DNA from: Devosia nitrariae
GTDB taxonomy: Bacteria > Pseudomonadota > Alphaproteobacteria > Rhizobiales > Devosiaceae
Reading direction: 5' to 3'
Length of the DNA stretch: 64,000 bases
Assembly (NCBI RefSeq): GCF_030160115.1
Contig: NZ_BSNS01000012.1
Coordinates: 62,001 to 126,000 of the forward strand
Both the position numbers and the translations under genes were made by a program. Each line of letters begins with the position of its first letter. Position 1 is the first letter of the stretch. This document shows, one piece after another, positions 47,822 through 55,462 of the stretch. The notes beneath the pieces are model-generated. The model made no database searches. It saw only the letters and a program-made list of their open reading frames with translations, and had not been told where the DNA came from.

Positions 47822-48700
47822 ATGCTTTACGACGTGCGCCTCGAACTGCACTACGACTATGACGCTCCCGTGCAGGGTGGGCGCCACCTGGTGCGCGTCA
47901 CGCCGGCTTCGATCTCCGGCATTCAGCGGGTGATCGCCGCATCGCTGCGCTACGATCCCAAGCCCCTGGCCGAAACCCAGTTCGTCGATTTCTTTGGCAA
48001 CCACGTCACCGCCATCGTCTTCCGGGACGCGCACGACGCTCTCGATATCCGTCTTTCCGCCCGCGTCTTCGTCGAGGACATCCATCCGCCCGCCGACCTC
48101 TCGCCCACCCTCGATCGGCTTGAGCAGGACATGGGGCGCATCTGGTCGCTTGCCCCGGATTCCCCCCACCATTTCCTCGCCCCCTCTCCGCGCGTCGACA
48201 TCGATCCGGTCATGACCGAATATGCCCGCCAGTCGGTCGTGCGCACCATGTCGGTTCAGGCGGCGGTGACCGACTTCTGCATGACCATCAACCGCGATTT
48301 CGTTTATGAGAGCGGCGCAACGGACGTGGCAACGACGCCAGCCGAGGCCTTCGCCCTCAGGAAAGGCGTCTGCCAGGACTTCGCCCACGTCATGATCGCC
48401 GGCTTGCGCGGTGTTGGCATCCCGGCCGGCTATGTCAGCGGGTTCCTGCGCACCAATCCGCCACAGGGCAAACCGCGCCTCGAAGGCGCCGACGCCATGC
48501 ACGCCTGGGTGCGCGCCTGGTGCGGGCTGGACGTCGGCTGGATCGAATTCGATCCGACCAATGCCATGCTCGCGGGCCCCGACCATATCACCATCGGCCA
48601 CGGCCGCGACTACGCCGACATCTCGCCGATCGTGGGGGTACTCAAGACCAGCGGATCACACGAGGCTAAGCAGGCCGTGGACGTGGTACGCGTAGAATAG
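47822..48700 (+). CDS. Transglutaminase family protein
   Basis: 292 residues. A beta-rich bacterial transglutaminase N-domain (LYDVRLELHYDYDAPVQGGR) is followed by a catalytic core with Cys184 (ALRKGVCQDFAHV), His227 (AMHAWVRAW) and Asp244 (EFDPTNAML). It is likely a cysteine protease or amide-bond enzyme, cytoplasmic because no signal is seen. Third gene of the module with DUF2126 and ATP-grasp/alpha-E, starting 5 bases after it. Confidence 0.9.
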   Translation: MLYDVRLELHYDYDAPVQGGRHLVRVTPASISGIQRVIAASLRYDPKPLAETQFVDFFGNHVTAIVFRDAHDALDIRLSARVFVEDIHPPADLSPTLDRLEQDMGRIWSLAPDSPHHFLAPSPRVDIDPVMTEYARQSVVRTMSVQAAVTDFCMTINRDFVYESGATDVATTPAEAFALRKGVCQDFAHVMIAGLRGVGIPAGYVSGFLRTNPPQGKPRLEGADAMHAWVRAWCGLDVGWIEFDPTNAMLAGPDHITIGHGRDYADISPIVGVLKTSGSHEAKQAVDVVRVE

Positions 48701-48726
48701 CGGCCTGTCGTTCCGCCGCACGAGCC

Positions 48727-48751
48727 GGAACTATTTCCTTTTGTCGCCGTT
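48727..48751 (+). promoter_or_regulatory. EcfG-type stress promoter
   Basis: GGAAC (48727-48731), 16 bases, CGTT (48748-48751). This matches the sigma EcfG consensus exactly and lies about 85 bases before the small membrane gene at 48838. Confidence 0.75.
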
Positions 48752-48837
48752 TCCCCCGTGCAGCGCAGTAAAGCTGCGGCCGAACGGATGAAGCCGGACC
48801 GGATAAACCTCCGGTTACTATTCGGGGGAGATCGAAA

Positions 48838-48999
48838 ATGACCAGAACGCAATACTCGATCACGGACGGCAATCGAGCTGGAACGCAGCCGGGCATCGCC
48901 TACGACGCGCGTATTGGCACGATGGATGTTCTGCTGAGCCTCACGCCGGCAGCCATCGTTCTAGCCGCCGCGACGGTTCTCTTGCTGGTGCTGATCTAG
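48838..48999 (+). CDS. Small membrane protein, 53 residues
   Basis: The reading frame starts at ATG 48838 with GGGGGAG 7 bases before it. It has a polar N-terminal half (MTRTQYSITDGNRAGTQ...) and one strong C-terminal transmembrane segment (AAIVLAAATVLLLVLI). No family is recognised. An EcfG-type promoter stands just upstream, so it is probably made in the general stress response. The DUF3309 gene follows after 40 bases. Confidence 0.65.
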   Translation: MTRTQYSITDGNRAGTQPGIAYDARIGTMDVLLSLTPAAIVLAAATVLLLVLI

Positions 49000-49039
49000 C
49001 AAGGCCTGGAACTTTAGCGTCACAAGAAGGAGAGTTCCC

Positions 49040-49198
49040 ATGACATTAGGCACAATTCTCATCATCATTCTGATTTTGTTGCTGATCGGCGCCCTGCCCA
49101 CCTGGGGCTACTCGCGCGGCTTCGGCTATTTCCCCTCGGGCATCCTCGGCGTGATCCTGGTGATCGTGCTCATCCTTGTTCTCATGGGCCGGGTCTGA
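49040..49198 (+). CDS. DUF3309 family small membrane protein
   Basis: 52 residues: a hydrophobic helix (LGTILIIILILLLIGALPTW), a short loop with YSRGFGYFPSG, then a second helix. This is the pattern of the DUF3309 family, small proteins common in Proteobacteria and often stress-induced, of unknown function. GAAGGAGAG precedes ATG 49040. Likely cotranscribed with the 53-residue gene upstream from the EcfG-type promoter. Confidence 0.85.
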   Translation: MTLGTILIIILILLLIGALPTWGYSRGFGYFPSGILGVILVIVLILVLMGRV

Positions 49199-49301
49199 CC
49201 GGACCGGACATTCCATCAGGGCGCCTGCCGCAATAGCGGCATCCCACGCACGGGATCGGCACCCCAGCGGGCTTAGGCCGCCCCCTTCAAGCCCGCACCT
49301 G

Positions 49302-49333
49302 ATCGCTCCGGTCCCCCCGACCGGAGCGATTTT
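49302..49333 (+). terminator. Rho-independent terminator
   Basis: ATCGCTCCGGT and ACCGGAGCGAT form an 11-bp stem with a 7-base loop, followed by TTTC. It ends the DUF3309 transcript. Confidence 0.8.
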
Positions 49334-49353
49334 CTCCACGGGCGGAAGGGCAA

Positions 49354-49378
49354 GGAACCGCCCGGCTTCAAATACGTT
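49354..49378 (+). promoter_or_regulatory. EcfG-type stress promoter
   Basis: GGAAC (49354-49358), 16 bases, CGTT (49375-49378), 34 bases before the DUF883 gene start. Exact match to the consensus. Confidence 0.75.
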
Positions 49379-49412
49379 GAACCGCAAACCAATTTACAAG
49401 GAGGGTTTGATC

Positions 49413-49775
49413 ATGGCCGACGCCACCACGGGTCCCGCGGCGGGCCGCGCCAAGAGCGGCAACGGCACGCCTCGAACTACGGGCAGCAAACAACAGAGCC
49501 TGGAGGAGCAGATCGGACAGCTCCAGGCCGACCTCAAGAGTATTGCCGACACGCTGGCGAGGCTGAGCGGCGACAAGGTGTCAGAGGCGCGCGACACGGC
49601 CACAGGCGAAGTCCGTCATCTCCAGCGCCAGGCCCAGCACCTCCTGGAGGACGTGCAAGGTCAGGCCGGCGAATTCCAGACCGAGCTCAAAAGCACCATT
49701 CGAGAAAAGCCGCTGACGGCCATGGCCAGCGCCATTGGCATCGGCTTCCTGCTCGCCCTGCTTACCCGCCGTTAG
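49413..49775 (+). CDS. DUF883 family protein (ElaB/YqjD-like)
   Basis: 120 residues. A polar Gly/Ser/Thr-rich start is followed by a long amphipathic helix (LEEQIGQLQADLKSIADTLA... to TELKSTIREKPLTA) and a C-terminal membrane anchor (AMASAIGIGFLLALLTRR). This is the ElaB/YqjD/DUF883 layout, proteins that bind ribosomes or coat the membrane in stationary phase in E. coli. AAGGAGG precedes the ATG. It is followed after 4 bases by a YqjE-like gene, as in yqjDE. Confidence 0.85.
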   Translation: MADATTGPAAGRAKSGNGTPRTTGSKQQSLEEQIGQLQADLKSIADTLARLSGDKVSEARDTATGEVRHLQRQAQHLLEDVQGQAGEFQTELKSTIREKPLTAMASAIGIGFLLALLTRR

Positions 49776-49779
49776 GACC

Positions 49780-50217
49780 ATGGCCTTTCTCACCACCCTT
49801 GCCGGCATTTTCGGCATCGAGGTGGAGGCGCTCACCGATGAACTGAGACGCAGTGTAATCGTCAACGGCGCGATCGCACTGCTCCTCCTCATCGGGCTGA
49901 CCTTCGCGCTCGTTGCCGGATACGTCGCCCTCTCGGCAGCCACGGACCCGCTTATCGCCGCGCTGATCATCTGCGCCGGTGCCTTGGCCCTAGCCCTTGC
50001 GGTTTACATCGGCAGCCGGATCGGGGCGGGCGAGCGCCGCCGGCGCGAACGCGAGCGGCGGCGCAAGGGCGAGACTACCGCGCTGATCGCCACCGCCGCG
50101 GCGACGGCCGTTCCAACCCTGCTGCGCTCGCCGCTCGGCAAGGCAATGATTCCGGTAGCCGCAATTCTCGCCTTCATGCTTTTGCGCGATTCGAGCCGTG
50201 CGGGGCCGGACGAATAG
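49780..50217 (+). CDS. Phage holin family / YqjE-like membrane protein
   Basis: 145 residues. Two hydrophobic helices (~28-55 and ~58-78) are followed by a very basic stretch (RRRRERERRRKG) and a third helix near the C-terminus. This fits the YqjE-type 'phage holin, superfamily III' membrane proteins that pair with DUF883 proteins. It is not a sign of prophage. Same operon as the DUF883 gene under an EcfG-type promoter. Confidence 0.75.
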   Translation: MAFLTTLAGIFGIEVEALTDELRRSVIVNGAIALLLLIGLTFALVAGYVALSAATDPLIAALIICAGALALALAVYIGSRIGAGERRRRERERRRKGETTALIATAAATAVPTLLRSPLGKAMIPVAAILAFMLLRDSSRAGPDE

Positions 50218-50237
50218 GCGGCCAGCAAGGCGGCGAC

Positions 50238-51752
50238 TCAGAAGCTCGCTGGCAGGGGCATCCAGACGTCGGCCCGCACCCCGTCGGGTTCGAAGGTGAG
50301 CGTTACCCGGCTGTCGAGCACCTTGGAGAGGCTCCGCTCGATGAGCCGCGTGCCGAGGCCCGGCGTCGCCGGCTGGGCAACCGCAGGTCCTCCCGCCTCC
50401 CTCCAGGTCAGAGCCAGTCCCGTCACGGGCTGCCTGCGCACCTCCCACCGGATATCGACCACTCCCTCCTCGTTCGACCAGGCGCCGTGCAGATGCGCAT
50501 TGGTGGTCAGTTCGTGGAGAATGAGCCCCAGCCCCAGCGCGTGATCGGCCGGCAGCAATATGTCTTCGCCGGCTACACTGGCCCGGTCCGGTCTGGTGAG
50601 GAAGTCGGGGCCTAGCTGTCCGGCAATGACGTCGTAGAGATGCACCCCCGCCCAGTCGCGATCGGCAAGCAGCACATGCGCGTCCGAAAGCGTCCGCAGC
50701 CGCCCCGAAAAGGCAGCAATGAACGCCTGCGGCTCGGGATTCTCCCCGATGGTCTGGCGCGCGACCGACTGAATCACCGCCAGCGTATTCTTGACCCGAT
50801 GATTGAGCTCGCGCAGGAGTGAGCGCGTGCGTTCGGCCGACTCGCGGGCCTCGGTGACGTCGAGGCTGGCGCCCATCATAATCAACGGCTGGCCCGAGGC
50901 ATCGCGCTGGTAAACACGTCCGCGCACGCTGAGCCACCGTCCCGTTGCCGCGATGCGCATCTCGCAGGCATAGTCGACTCCCGCATCGAACGACGCACCG
51001 ATCGCCTCGCGCACCTTTGCCATATCGGCCGGCTCGATTGCCGCCAGCACCTCTTCGAAGGAAACGGCACCAGTCTCGGGTAAGCCATGCATACGCCGAA
51101 AGGTGTCGTTGCACGACACGTCTCCGTTACGCACGTCCCACACCCAGCTACCGACCTTGCCTGCCTCCAGGGTCAAGGCGTGCCGCCACTCCTCGCGCAT
51201 CAGCTCGGCCGCGGTGCGGGCCCTCACCCGCGCCTCGTCCTTGAGTTCGATAAGCTTGGCGGCAACGTCCGCCAGGTCGACGAGCTGGGCGATCGCCCCC
51301 TGCGGTGCGTTGACCGTGACGCGGTCGAGGACGCAGAGCGTCCCCAGTCGCTGCCCACGCACCACGAGCGGCGCCCCGGCATAGAACCGCAGGCCCGGCG
51401 GACCGGCAACCATGGGGTGATGGGCAAAGCGCTTGTCGCTTGCCAGGTCCGTCACGACGAGGTGATCGCTCTCGAGCGCAGCGATCGCGTGGGCGCAGAA
51501 GGAATGCTCGACCGCCATCTCGCTGAGCTCAGGCGGTCCGATGCGCGCCTTGGCCCATTGGCGGTGCTCGTCGACGAGCGTAACCAGGGCGAACTCGACG
51601 CCGAACAACCGACCGGCCACCCGCGCCAGCCGGTCGAAGTCGCTATCCTCGCCGGTATCCATGATCTCGAGCGCGGCGAGCACTTCCCGACGCGAAATAT
51701 CGTTCACCACCGCCCTGACAGCATCTGGAAGAGGGGCGCTCGATTCGATCAC
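50238..51752 (-). CDS. HWE-family sensor histidine kinase (GAF-PAS)
   Basis: 504 residues, no transmembrane segments. GAF domain ~30-170, PAS domain ~190-305 (WVWDVRNGDVSCNDTFRRMHG), phospho-acceptor His318 in RELNHRVKNTLAVIQ, and the ATPase domain with the N-box HELTTNAHLHGA and the G1-side WREAGGP. The H, W and E positions define the HWE family. Such soluble kinases feed phosphate to PhyR in alphaproteobacteria, so this is a good candidate sensor for the nearby PhyR. An EcfG-type promoter upstream suggests positive feedback. Confidence 0.9.
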   Translation of the reverse strand: MIESSAPLPDAVRAVVNDISRREVLAALEIMDTGEDSDFDRLARVAGRLFGVEFALVTLVDEHRQWAKARIGPPELSEMAVEHSFCAHAIAALESDHLVVTDLASDKRFAHHPMVAGPPGLRFYAGAPLVVRGQRLGTLCVLDRVTVNAPQGAIAQLVDLADVAAKLIELKDEARVRARTAAELMREEWRHALTLEAGKVGSWVWDVRNGDVSCNDTFRRMHGLPETGAVSFEEVLAAIEPADMAKVREAIGASFDAGVDYACEMRIAATGRWLSVRGRVYQRDASGQPLIMMGASLDVTEARESAERTRSLLRELNHRVKNTLAVIQSVARQTIGENPEPQAFIAAFSGRLRTLSDAHVLLADRDWAGVHLYDVIAGQLGPDFLTRPDRASVAGEDILLPADHALGLGLILHELTTNAHLHGAWSNEEGVVDIRWEVRRQPVTGLALTWREAGGPAVAQPATPGLGTRLIERSLSKVLDSRVTLTFEPDGVRADVWMPLPASF

Positions 51753-51784
51753 GGTAGTCCTGTCGTTCTTCGGATTACGCGCCC

Positions 51785-51809
51785 AACGCTACCATACGGT
51801 CTTTGTTCC
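51785..51809 (-). promoter_or_regulatory. EcfG-type stress promoter of the HWE kinase gene
   Basis: Minus strand: GGAAC (51805-51809), 16 bases, CGTT (51785-51788), ending 33 bases before the kinase start. Exact match to the consensus. Confidence 0.75.
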
Positions 51810-51855
51810 CAAAGTTGACCTGCAACTATCCCAATTGCGCCGCAGCCGAGGCAGT

Positions 51856-52632
51856 TCAGATCAGCGGGCGCTTGCGATCCTCGTCAGGCGTCGCCCCTGC
51901 CATTTTCATCAAGCCGTGGAAGTCGCTCACTTCGCACGCGCCTCCGTGCCAAACGATGAGCCCGCGCACGGAAAGTTTCCGCAGCGTCTTGTTCGTGTGA
52001 ACAATCGACAACCCAAGTGTGTCGGCTACCAGGAGTTGAGTGATGGGTATGCGCGGGCTTTTCTTGCTGACCATGCCGACCGCAAGGGCACGCTGGTAAA
52101 GGAATGCAATAAGATAGGCGGCCCGCTCGAGCGCGGTGCGACGTCCAAGGCTTAACAGGTGCGCATCGAGCATTCGTTCTTCGCGTGATGCGAGCCAGGT
52201 GACATCGAACCCAAGGCCCGGATGACTGGCGAAGAGGTCGTGTAGCCGGTTACGCTGGAAAACGCAGAGGACAAGATTCGACAACGCCTCGACCGAGTGG
52301 TCGAGTTCGCCCATGACCGGACCTTGCAGGCCAACCAAATCCCCGGGCAACAGGTAGTTGAGAACCTGCCGTCGCCCATCCTCGAGGGTCTTGTAGCGGA
52401 AGGCCCACCCGGAAAGGACGGTATAGAGCGCGGCGTTGTTCGTGCCTTCGGAAAGGATGCCCGCACCCGCCTCGGCGACCAGCTCGCCCGTTTTGAACGA
52501 CGAGACGAACTCGAGTTCGGACGGCTCGAACGGGCGAAAATGCGGCGTGATGCGTAATGGGCACTCTTCGCACGGAATGCGCTGGCCATTGCCCAGGATA
52601 CGCCGGCCATTGCCCAACGAGACTTCGTTCAT
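51856..52632 (-). CDS. Crp/Fnr family transcriptional regulator
   Basis: 258 residues. A CEECPLR start is followed by a cyclic-nucleotide-like beta-barrel (GTNNAALYTVLSGWAFRYK; LLPGDLVGLQG) and a C-terminal helix-turn-helix (QLLVADTLGLSIVHTNKTLR). The paired Cys alone are not the four-Cys FNR cluster, so oxygen sensing through an iron-sulfur cluster is not supported. ATG 52632 was chosen over GTG 52644 because of the spacing of GAGG. A hairpin (GCCGAAAG/TCTTTCGGC, ~52651-52670) lies in the leader. Target genes unknown; divergent from the receiver gene. Confidence 0.85.
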   Translation of the reverse strand: MNEVSLGNGRRILGNGQRIPCEECPLRITPHFRPFEPSELEFVSSFKTGELVAEAGAGILSEGTNNAALYTVLSGWAFRYKTLEDGRRQVLNYLLPGDLVGLQGPVMGELDHSVEALSNLVLCVFQRNRLHDLFASHPGLGFDVTWLASREERMLDAHLLSLGRRTALERAAYLIAFLYQRALAVGMVSKKSPRIPITQLLVADTLGLSIVHTNKTLRKLSVRGLIVWHGGACEVSDFHGLMKMAGATPDEDRKRPLI

Positions 52633-52764
52633 CGCCCCGATCACCTCACCGGCCGAAAGCGCTCTTTCGGCTCCTCCACGCGGCAGGCGTGGTCCGACAC
52701 GTCAAAGTTAAATGACAAATCCGTCAGGTACGCCCCTTTTGACCCGCAACAATGGCGGAGCGAA

Positions 52765-53148
52765 ATGCTAGAAGACAAGACCATCCTGATCGTCGAGGGG
52801 GAAGTGCTGATTGCGCTCGACATCCAGCGCAACCTGGCCGGTGAGAACGCCCGCAACATCATATTCGCCCGTTCGGCCGGTGAGGTGTCCAAGATCGCCG
52901 GGTCCTTACCCGCCGTTGACCTGGCCATCATCGAAATTGCACCAAGCGATTCGGACGGACCAGATCTCGCTCGCAGGCTCGTTGCGCATGGGGTCCCCTG
53001 CGTGATGACCAGCACCGAGCTGCAGGCGAACCTTCTTCTGGTGGACCTCGAGCATGTACCGGTGCTGCTCAAGCCTTTCAGCCAAGCGCAGTTTCTGGCC
53101 GCCCTTCGGGCCACTCTGGCTAAGACGAGCCTGTCTCAGCTGGAATGA
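52765..53148 (+). CDS. Single-domain receiver protein with the phospho-acceptor Asp replaced by Glu
   Basis: 127 residues, just one receiver domain. ILIVEGEVLIALDIQRNLAG is the alpha/beta start, but the usual acidic pair (EDE) reads EGE. At the acceptor position the protein has Glu57 (DLAIIEIAPSDSDG) where PhyR has Asp191 (MILADIQLADGSSG). Thr/Ser and the Lys in VLLKPFSQ are kept. It therefore probably cannot be phosphorylated and may act in a fixed state. It lies next to ecfG-nepR-phyR, overlapping the convergent ecfG by 13 bases. It lacks a PFxFATGY motif, so it is not a typical SdrG/MrrA regulator. Confidence 0.85.
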   Translation: MLEDKTILIVEGEVLIALDIQRNLAGENARNIIFARSAGEVSKIAGSLPAVDLAIIEIAPSDSDGPDLARRLVAHGVPCVMTSTELQANLLLVDLEHVPVLLKPFSQAQFLAALRATLAKTSLSQLE

Positions 53149-53687
53149 GAATGTGTGGTGACCTGCGCCGAGACCGCGTCGGGACCATAGTCAGCCTCGC
53201 CGCTGATCTCGAGAAGTTCCTGCAGGCGCACCCGTGCACGACTGACCCGGCTCTTCATGGTGCCGATGGCGCAATCGCAGATCTCGGCCGCTTCCTCGTA
53301 AGAAAACCCGGAAGCACCGATGAGGATGATCGCCTCGCGCTGGTCGGCCGGCAGGGAATCGAGCGCCTTCTTGAAATCCTCGAGGTCCATGGCCCCATAT
53401 TGGGACGGGTGCACCGAAAGTCGCTCGGTAAAGGCACCCTCGCTGTCCTGAACCTCACGGCCACGTTTGCGCATCTGGCTGTAGAATTCATTGCGCAGGA
53501 TGGTGAACAGCCAGGCCTTGATGTTGGTGCCCATCTCGAAGCTGTCCTGCTTGGCCCAAGCTTTCATGATGGTGTCCTGCACCAAATCGTCCGCCTTGTC
53601 GTGTCGTCCCGTGAGCGACACCGCAAAGGCGCGCAGACTCGGCAGCGTCGCCAGCATTTCCCGTTTGAACGAGGAGTTTTCCGCCAT
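53136..53687 (-). CDS. ecfG: EcfG-type sigma factor of the general stress response
   Basis: 183 residues. Region 2 has LVQDTIMKAWAKQDSFEMGT and IKAWLFTILRNEFYSQMRK; region 4 has LPADQREAIILIGASGFSYE and GTMKSRVSRARVRLQEL. It directs RNA polymerase to GGAAC-N16/17-CGTT promoters and is held by NepR until PhyR is phosphorylated. ATG 53687 (MAENSSFKRE) was chosen for its AGGAG spacing. GTG 53699 would overlap the nepR stop (GTGA) and add four residues. Confidence 0.92.
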   Translation of the reverse strand: MAENSSFKREMLATLPSLRAFAVSLTGRHDKADDLVQDTIMKAWAKQDSFEMGTNIKAWLFTILRNEFYSQMRKRGREVQDSEGAFTERLSVHPSQYGAMDLEDFKKALDSLPADQREAIILIGASGFSYEEAAEICDCAIGTMKSRVSRARVRLQELLEISGEADYGPDAVSAQVTTHSHSS

Positions 53688-53695
53688 TTTTCGGC

Positions 53696-53899
53696 TCACT
53701 CCTGATCGGACGCGCGCTGTGCCATGCGCTGCGCGGCCTCGGCGCTATCGAGTTTCTCGAGCAGATCGAGCAGGCGCTCCGGCACCACCTCTTCCTGCAC
53801 CGACCCGTAGAGCGCCCTCAGCCGCGAACCGATTTCGGTATTAGGACCCAATCCTTCGTCCCGCTGGCCAGGGAGGAGCTTTCCCCGCCGCTGGATCAT
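53696..53899 (-). CDS. nepR: Anti-sigma factor NepR
   Basis: 67 residues. The helices around IGSRLRALYGSVQEEVVPER are the NepR signature that binds EcfG and, after stress, phosphorylated PhyR. ATG 53899 has AAGGA 7 bases upstream. An ATG at 53917 would add six residues with a poorer site. First gene of nepR-ecfG, divergent from phyR. Confidence 0.92.
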   Translation of the reverse strand: MIQRRGKLLPGQRDEGLGPNTEIGSRLRALYGSVQEEVVPERLLDLLEKLDSAEAAQRMAQRASDQE

Positions 53900-53958
53900 C
53901 GTTCTATCCTTTATCATATAAACCTAGCCGTCCCGAACCTACACTTCTTCCGACACAG

Positions 53959-53983
53959 AATGTCCCAGATAGGGGAAAGTTCC
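53959..53983 (-). promoter_or_regulatory. Near-consensus EcfG promoter of nepR-ecfG
   Basis: Minus strand: GGAAC (53979-53983), 16 bases, CATT (53959-53962), one mismatch from CGTT. It is placed about 40 bases before nepR, allowing autoregulation. Confidence 0.5.
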
Positions 53984-53991
53984 GAACGAAG

Positions 53992-54017
53992 GGAACTATC
54001 GTGAACGTCCTGCCGTT
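53992..54017 (+). promoter_or_regulatory. EcfG-type promoter of phyR
   Basis: GGAAC (53992-53996), 17 bases, CGTT (54014-54017), 42 bases before the phyR start. Divergent to the nepR-ecfG promoter, with the -35 boxes only 8 bases apart. Confidence 0.8.
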
Positions 54018-54059
54018 AAAAGTGTTCATGACCGAATATGCGTCTCAGGGGAGTCCTTC

Positions 54060-54854
54060 ATGACATTGTCCACGCGGATCGCTCCGCATCTGCCTTACTT
54101 GCGCCGTTTTGCCCGCGCGGCTACCGGTTCGCAGAATTCGGGTGACGCCTATGTCGCGGCCACCCTTGAAGCCTTGATCGCCGACGTCTCCCTGTTCCCG
54201 GAAGCCTCGAACGACAGGATCGCTCTTTATAAACTCTTTTCGGCTCTGTTCTCGTCTTCGGCGGTCGACGCCCCGGCGGCACTCTCGAGCCTCGGCTGGG
54301 AGCAGCAGGCGGCCAGCAACCTCGCCAATCTCGCACCAAGACCGCGCCAGGCCTTCCTGCTGGTGGCCGTGGAAGGGTTCTCACCGAGCCAGGCCGCCGA
54401 GGTACTCGATTTGACTGAAGACGAATTCTCCGGACTTCTCGAAGAGGCTTCAGTCGAGATTTCCCGGCAGGTGGCCACCGAGATCATGATCATCGAGGAC
54501 GAGCCGCTGATCGCCATGGACATCGAGCAGCTCGTCGAGGGTCTGGGACACAAGGTGGTGAGCATCGCACGTACGCATAAGGAAGCGGTCAGCCTCTTCA
54601 CCAAAACCCAGCCTAAGATGATCCTTGCCGATATCCAGCTTGCTGACGGCAGCTCGGGCATCGATGCGGTCAACGACATCCTCAATTTCCACTCGGTGCC
54701 GGTAATCTTCATCACCGCCTTCCCCGAGCGACTGTTGACCGGCGAGCGGCCCGAGCCGACCTTCCTCGTCACCAAGCCGTTCAATCCGGATATGGTCAAG
54801 GCCCTGATCAGCCAAGCCCTGTTCTTCAACGAGGGGTCGCGGGCGGCAGCCTGA
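54060..54854 (+). CDS. phyR: PhyR, anti-anti-sigma response regulator
   Basis: 264 residues. The N-terminal ~135 residues mimic an EcfG-type sigma factor (region 2/4 like; FLLVAVEGFSPSQAAEVLDL is the sigma-4-like part). The C-terminal receiver has EDE (146-148), the phospho-acceptor Asp191 (MILADIQLADGSSG) and Lys239 (LVTKPF). When phosphorylated it binds NepR and frees EcfG. ATG 54060 follows GGGGAG. The gene is divergent from nepR-ecfG, the standard layout of this locus. Confidence 0.94.
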   Translation: MTLSTRIAPHLPYLRRFARAATGSQNSGDAYVAATLEALIADVSLFPEASNDRIALYKLFSALFSSSAVDAPAALSSLGWEQQAASNLANLAPRPRQAFLLVAVEGFSPSQAAEVLDLTEDEFSGLLEEASVEISRQVATEIMIIEDEPLIAMDIEQLVEGLGHKVVSIARTHKEAVSLFTKTQPKMILADIQLADGSSGIDAVNDILNFHSVPVIFITAFPERLLTGERPEPTFLVTKPFNPDMVKALISQALFFNEGSRAAA

Positions 54855-54876
54855 CGTCTCCATCAGCGAATCTGAA

Positions 54877-54901
54877 AAAGGCCGGAGCGCTCCGGCCTTT
54901 T
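54877..54901 (+). terminator. Terminator of phyR
   Basis: AAAGGCCGGAGC and GCTCCGGCCTTT form a perfect palindromic stem, followed by TT. It lies 23 bases after the phyR stop. Confidence 0.85.
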
Positions 54902-54913
54902 CCTGTTCGGGCA

Positions 54914-54938
54914 GGAACCCGCGCCGCCACCACCCGTT
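54914..54938 (+). promoter_or_regulatory. EcfG-type stress promoter
   Basis: GGAAC (54914-54918), 16 bases, CGTT (54935-54938), 30 bases before the DUF1328 gene. Exact match. Confidence 0.75.
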
Positions 54939-54968
54939 TAGCCACAAGGCAAATGTAAGGAGGCACCG

Positions 54969-55133
54969 ATGCTTTACTATGCCCTCGTGTTTCTCGTCAT
55001 CGCCCTCATCGCCGGTGTGCTCGGGTTCGGCGGCATTGCCGGCGCTTCGGCTGGCATTGCGCAGATCCTGTTCTTCCTGTTCCTCGCGTTCCTCGTCATC
55101 TCGCTCATCGTTGGCCTGATCCGCCGCACCTGA
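54969..55133 (+). CDS. DUF1328 (YtjA-like) small membrane protein
   Basis: 54 residues in two hydrophobic helices: [20 protein letters not shown], then a [12 protein letters not shown] turn and a second helix ending IRRT. This is the DUF1328/YtjA pattern, small proteins of unknown function. TAAGGAGG precedes the ATG. EcfG-type promoter upstream and a strong terminator downstream, so it forms a single-gene stress unit. Confidence 0.88.
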   Translation: MLYYALVFLVIALIAGVLGFGGIAGASAGIAQILFFLFLAFLVISLIVGLIRRT

Positions 55134-55154
55134 CTCTAGCCTTGAGGCCGCCAG

Positions 55155-55188
55155 ACGAAACGCCCCGCCGGACCGGCGGGGCGTTTCG
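55155..55188. terminator. Bidirectional terminator between the DUF1328 and CsbD genes
   Basis: CGAAACGCCCCGCCGG and CCGGCGGGGCGTTTCG form a 16-bp stem around a 2-base loop, one of the strongest in the window. It is placed between convergent genes. Confidence 0.85.
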
Positions 55189-55211
55189 TTTGATCGGGCG
55201 GGGATGCCTGC

Positions 55212-55409
55212 TCAGTTGCGCGAGAGCCAATCGTCGATTTCGCGGTCGGCCTCTTCCTCGGCCTTGCCGTAACGCTCCTGAAGTTTGCCGGCCAACTGCT
55301 TGCGATTCCCCTCGATCATGTCGAGATCGTCGTCGGTCAGCTTACCCCACTGAGTCTGAACCTTGCCCTTCAATTGCGTCCAGTTGCCTTCAACCTGGTT
55401 CCAGTTCAT
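55212..55409 (-). CDS. CsbD family stress protein
   Basis: 65 residues beginning [18 protein letters not shown], with [20 protein letters not shown], the classic CsbD repeat-like helices. Cytoplasmic stress protein, function unknown. ATG 55409 matches the family start, and the frame extends upstream without homology. An EcfG-type promoter lies on the same strand at 55463-55487, as expected for a general stress gene. Confidence 0.9.
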   Translation of the reverse strand: MNWNQVEGNWTQLKGKVQTQWGKLTDDDLDMIEGNRKQLAGKLQERYGKAEEEADREIDDWLSRN

Positions 55410-55462
55410 GTCTCTTCTCCATTGATTCGCAGAAATCCGCCGCATGACGGTGATGGTTGAAA

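Noticed and set aside
49780..50217. Prophage suggested by a holin-family protein
   Set aside because: The gene pairs with a DUF883 gene under an EcfG promoter as in yqjDE. No other phage gene is nearby.
52765..53148. Typical FAT GUY single-domain regulator of the SdrG/MrrA type
   Set aside because: The PFxFATGY motif is missing (the region reads VPCVMTSTEL) and the acceptor Asp is Glu.
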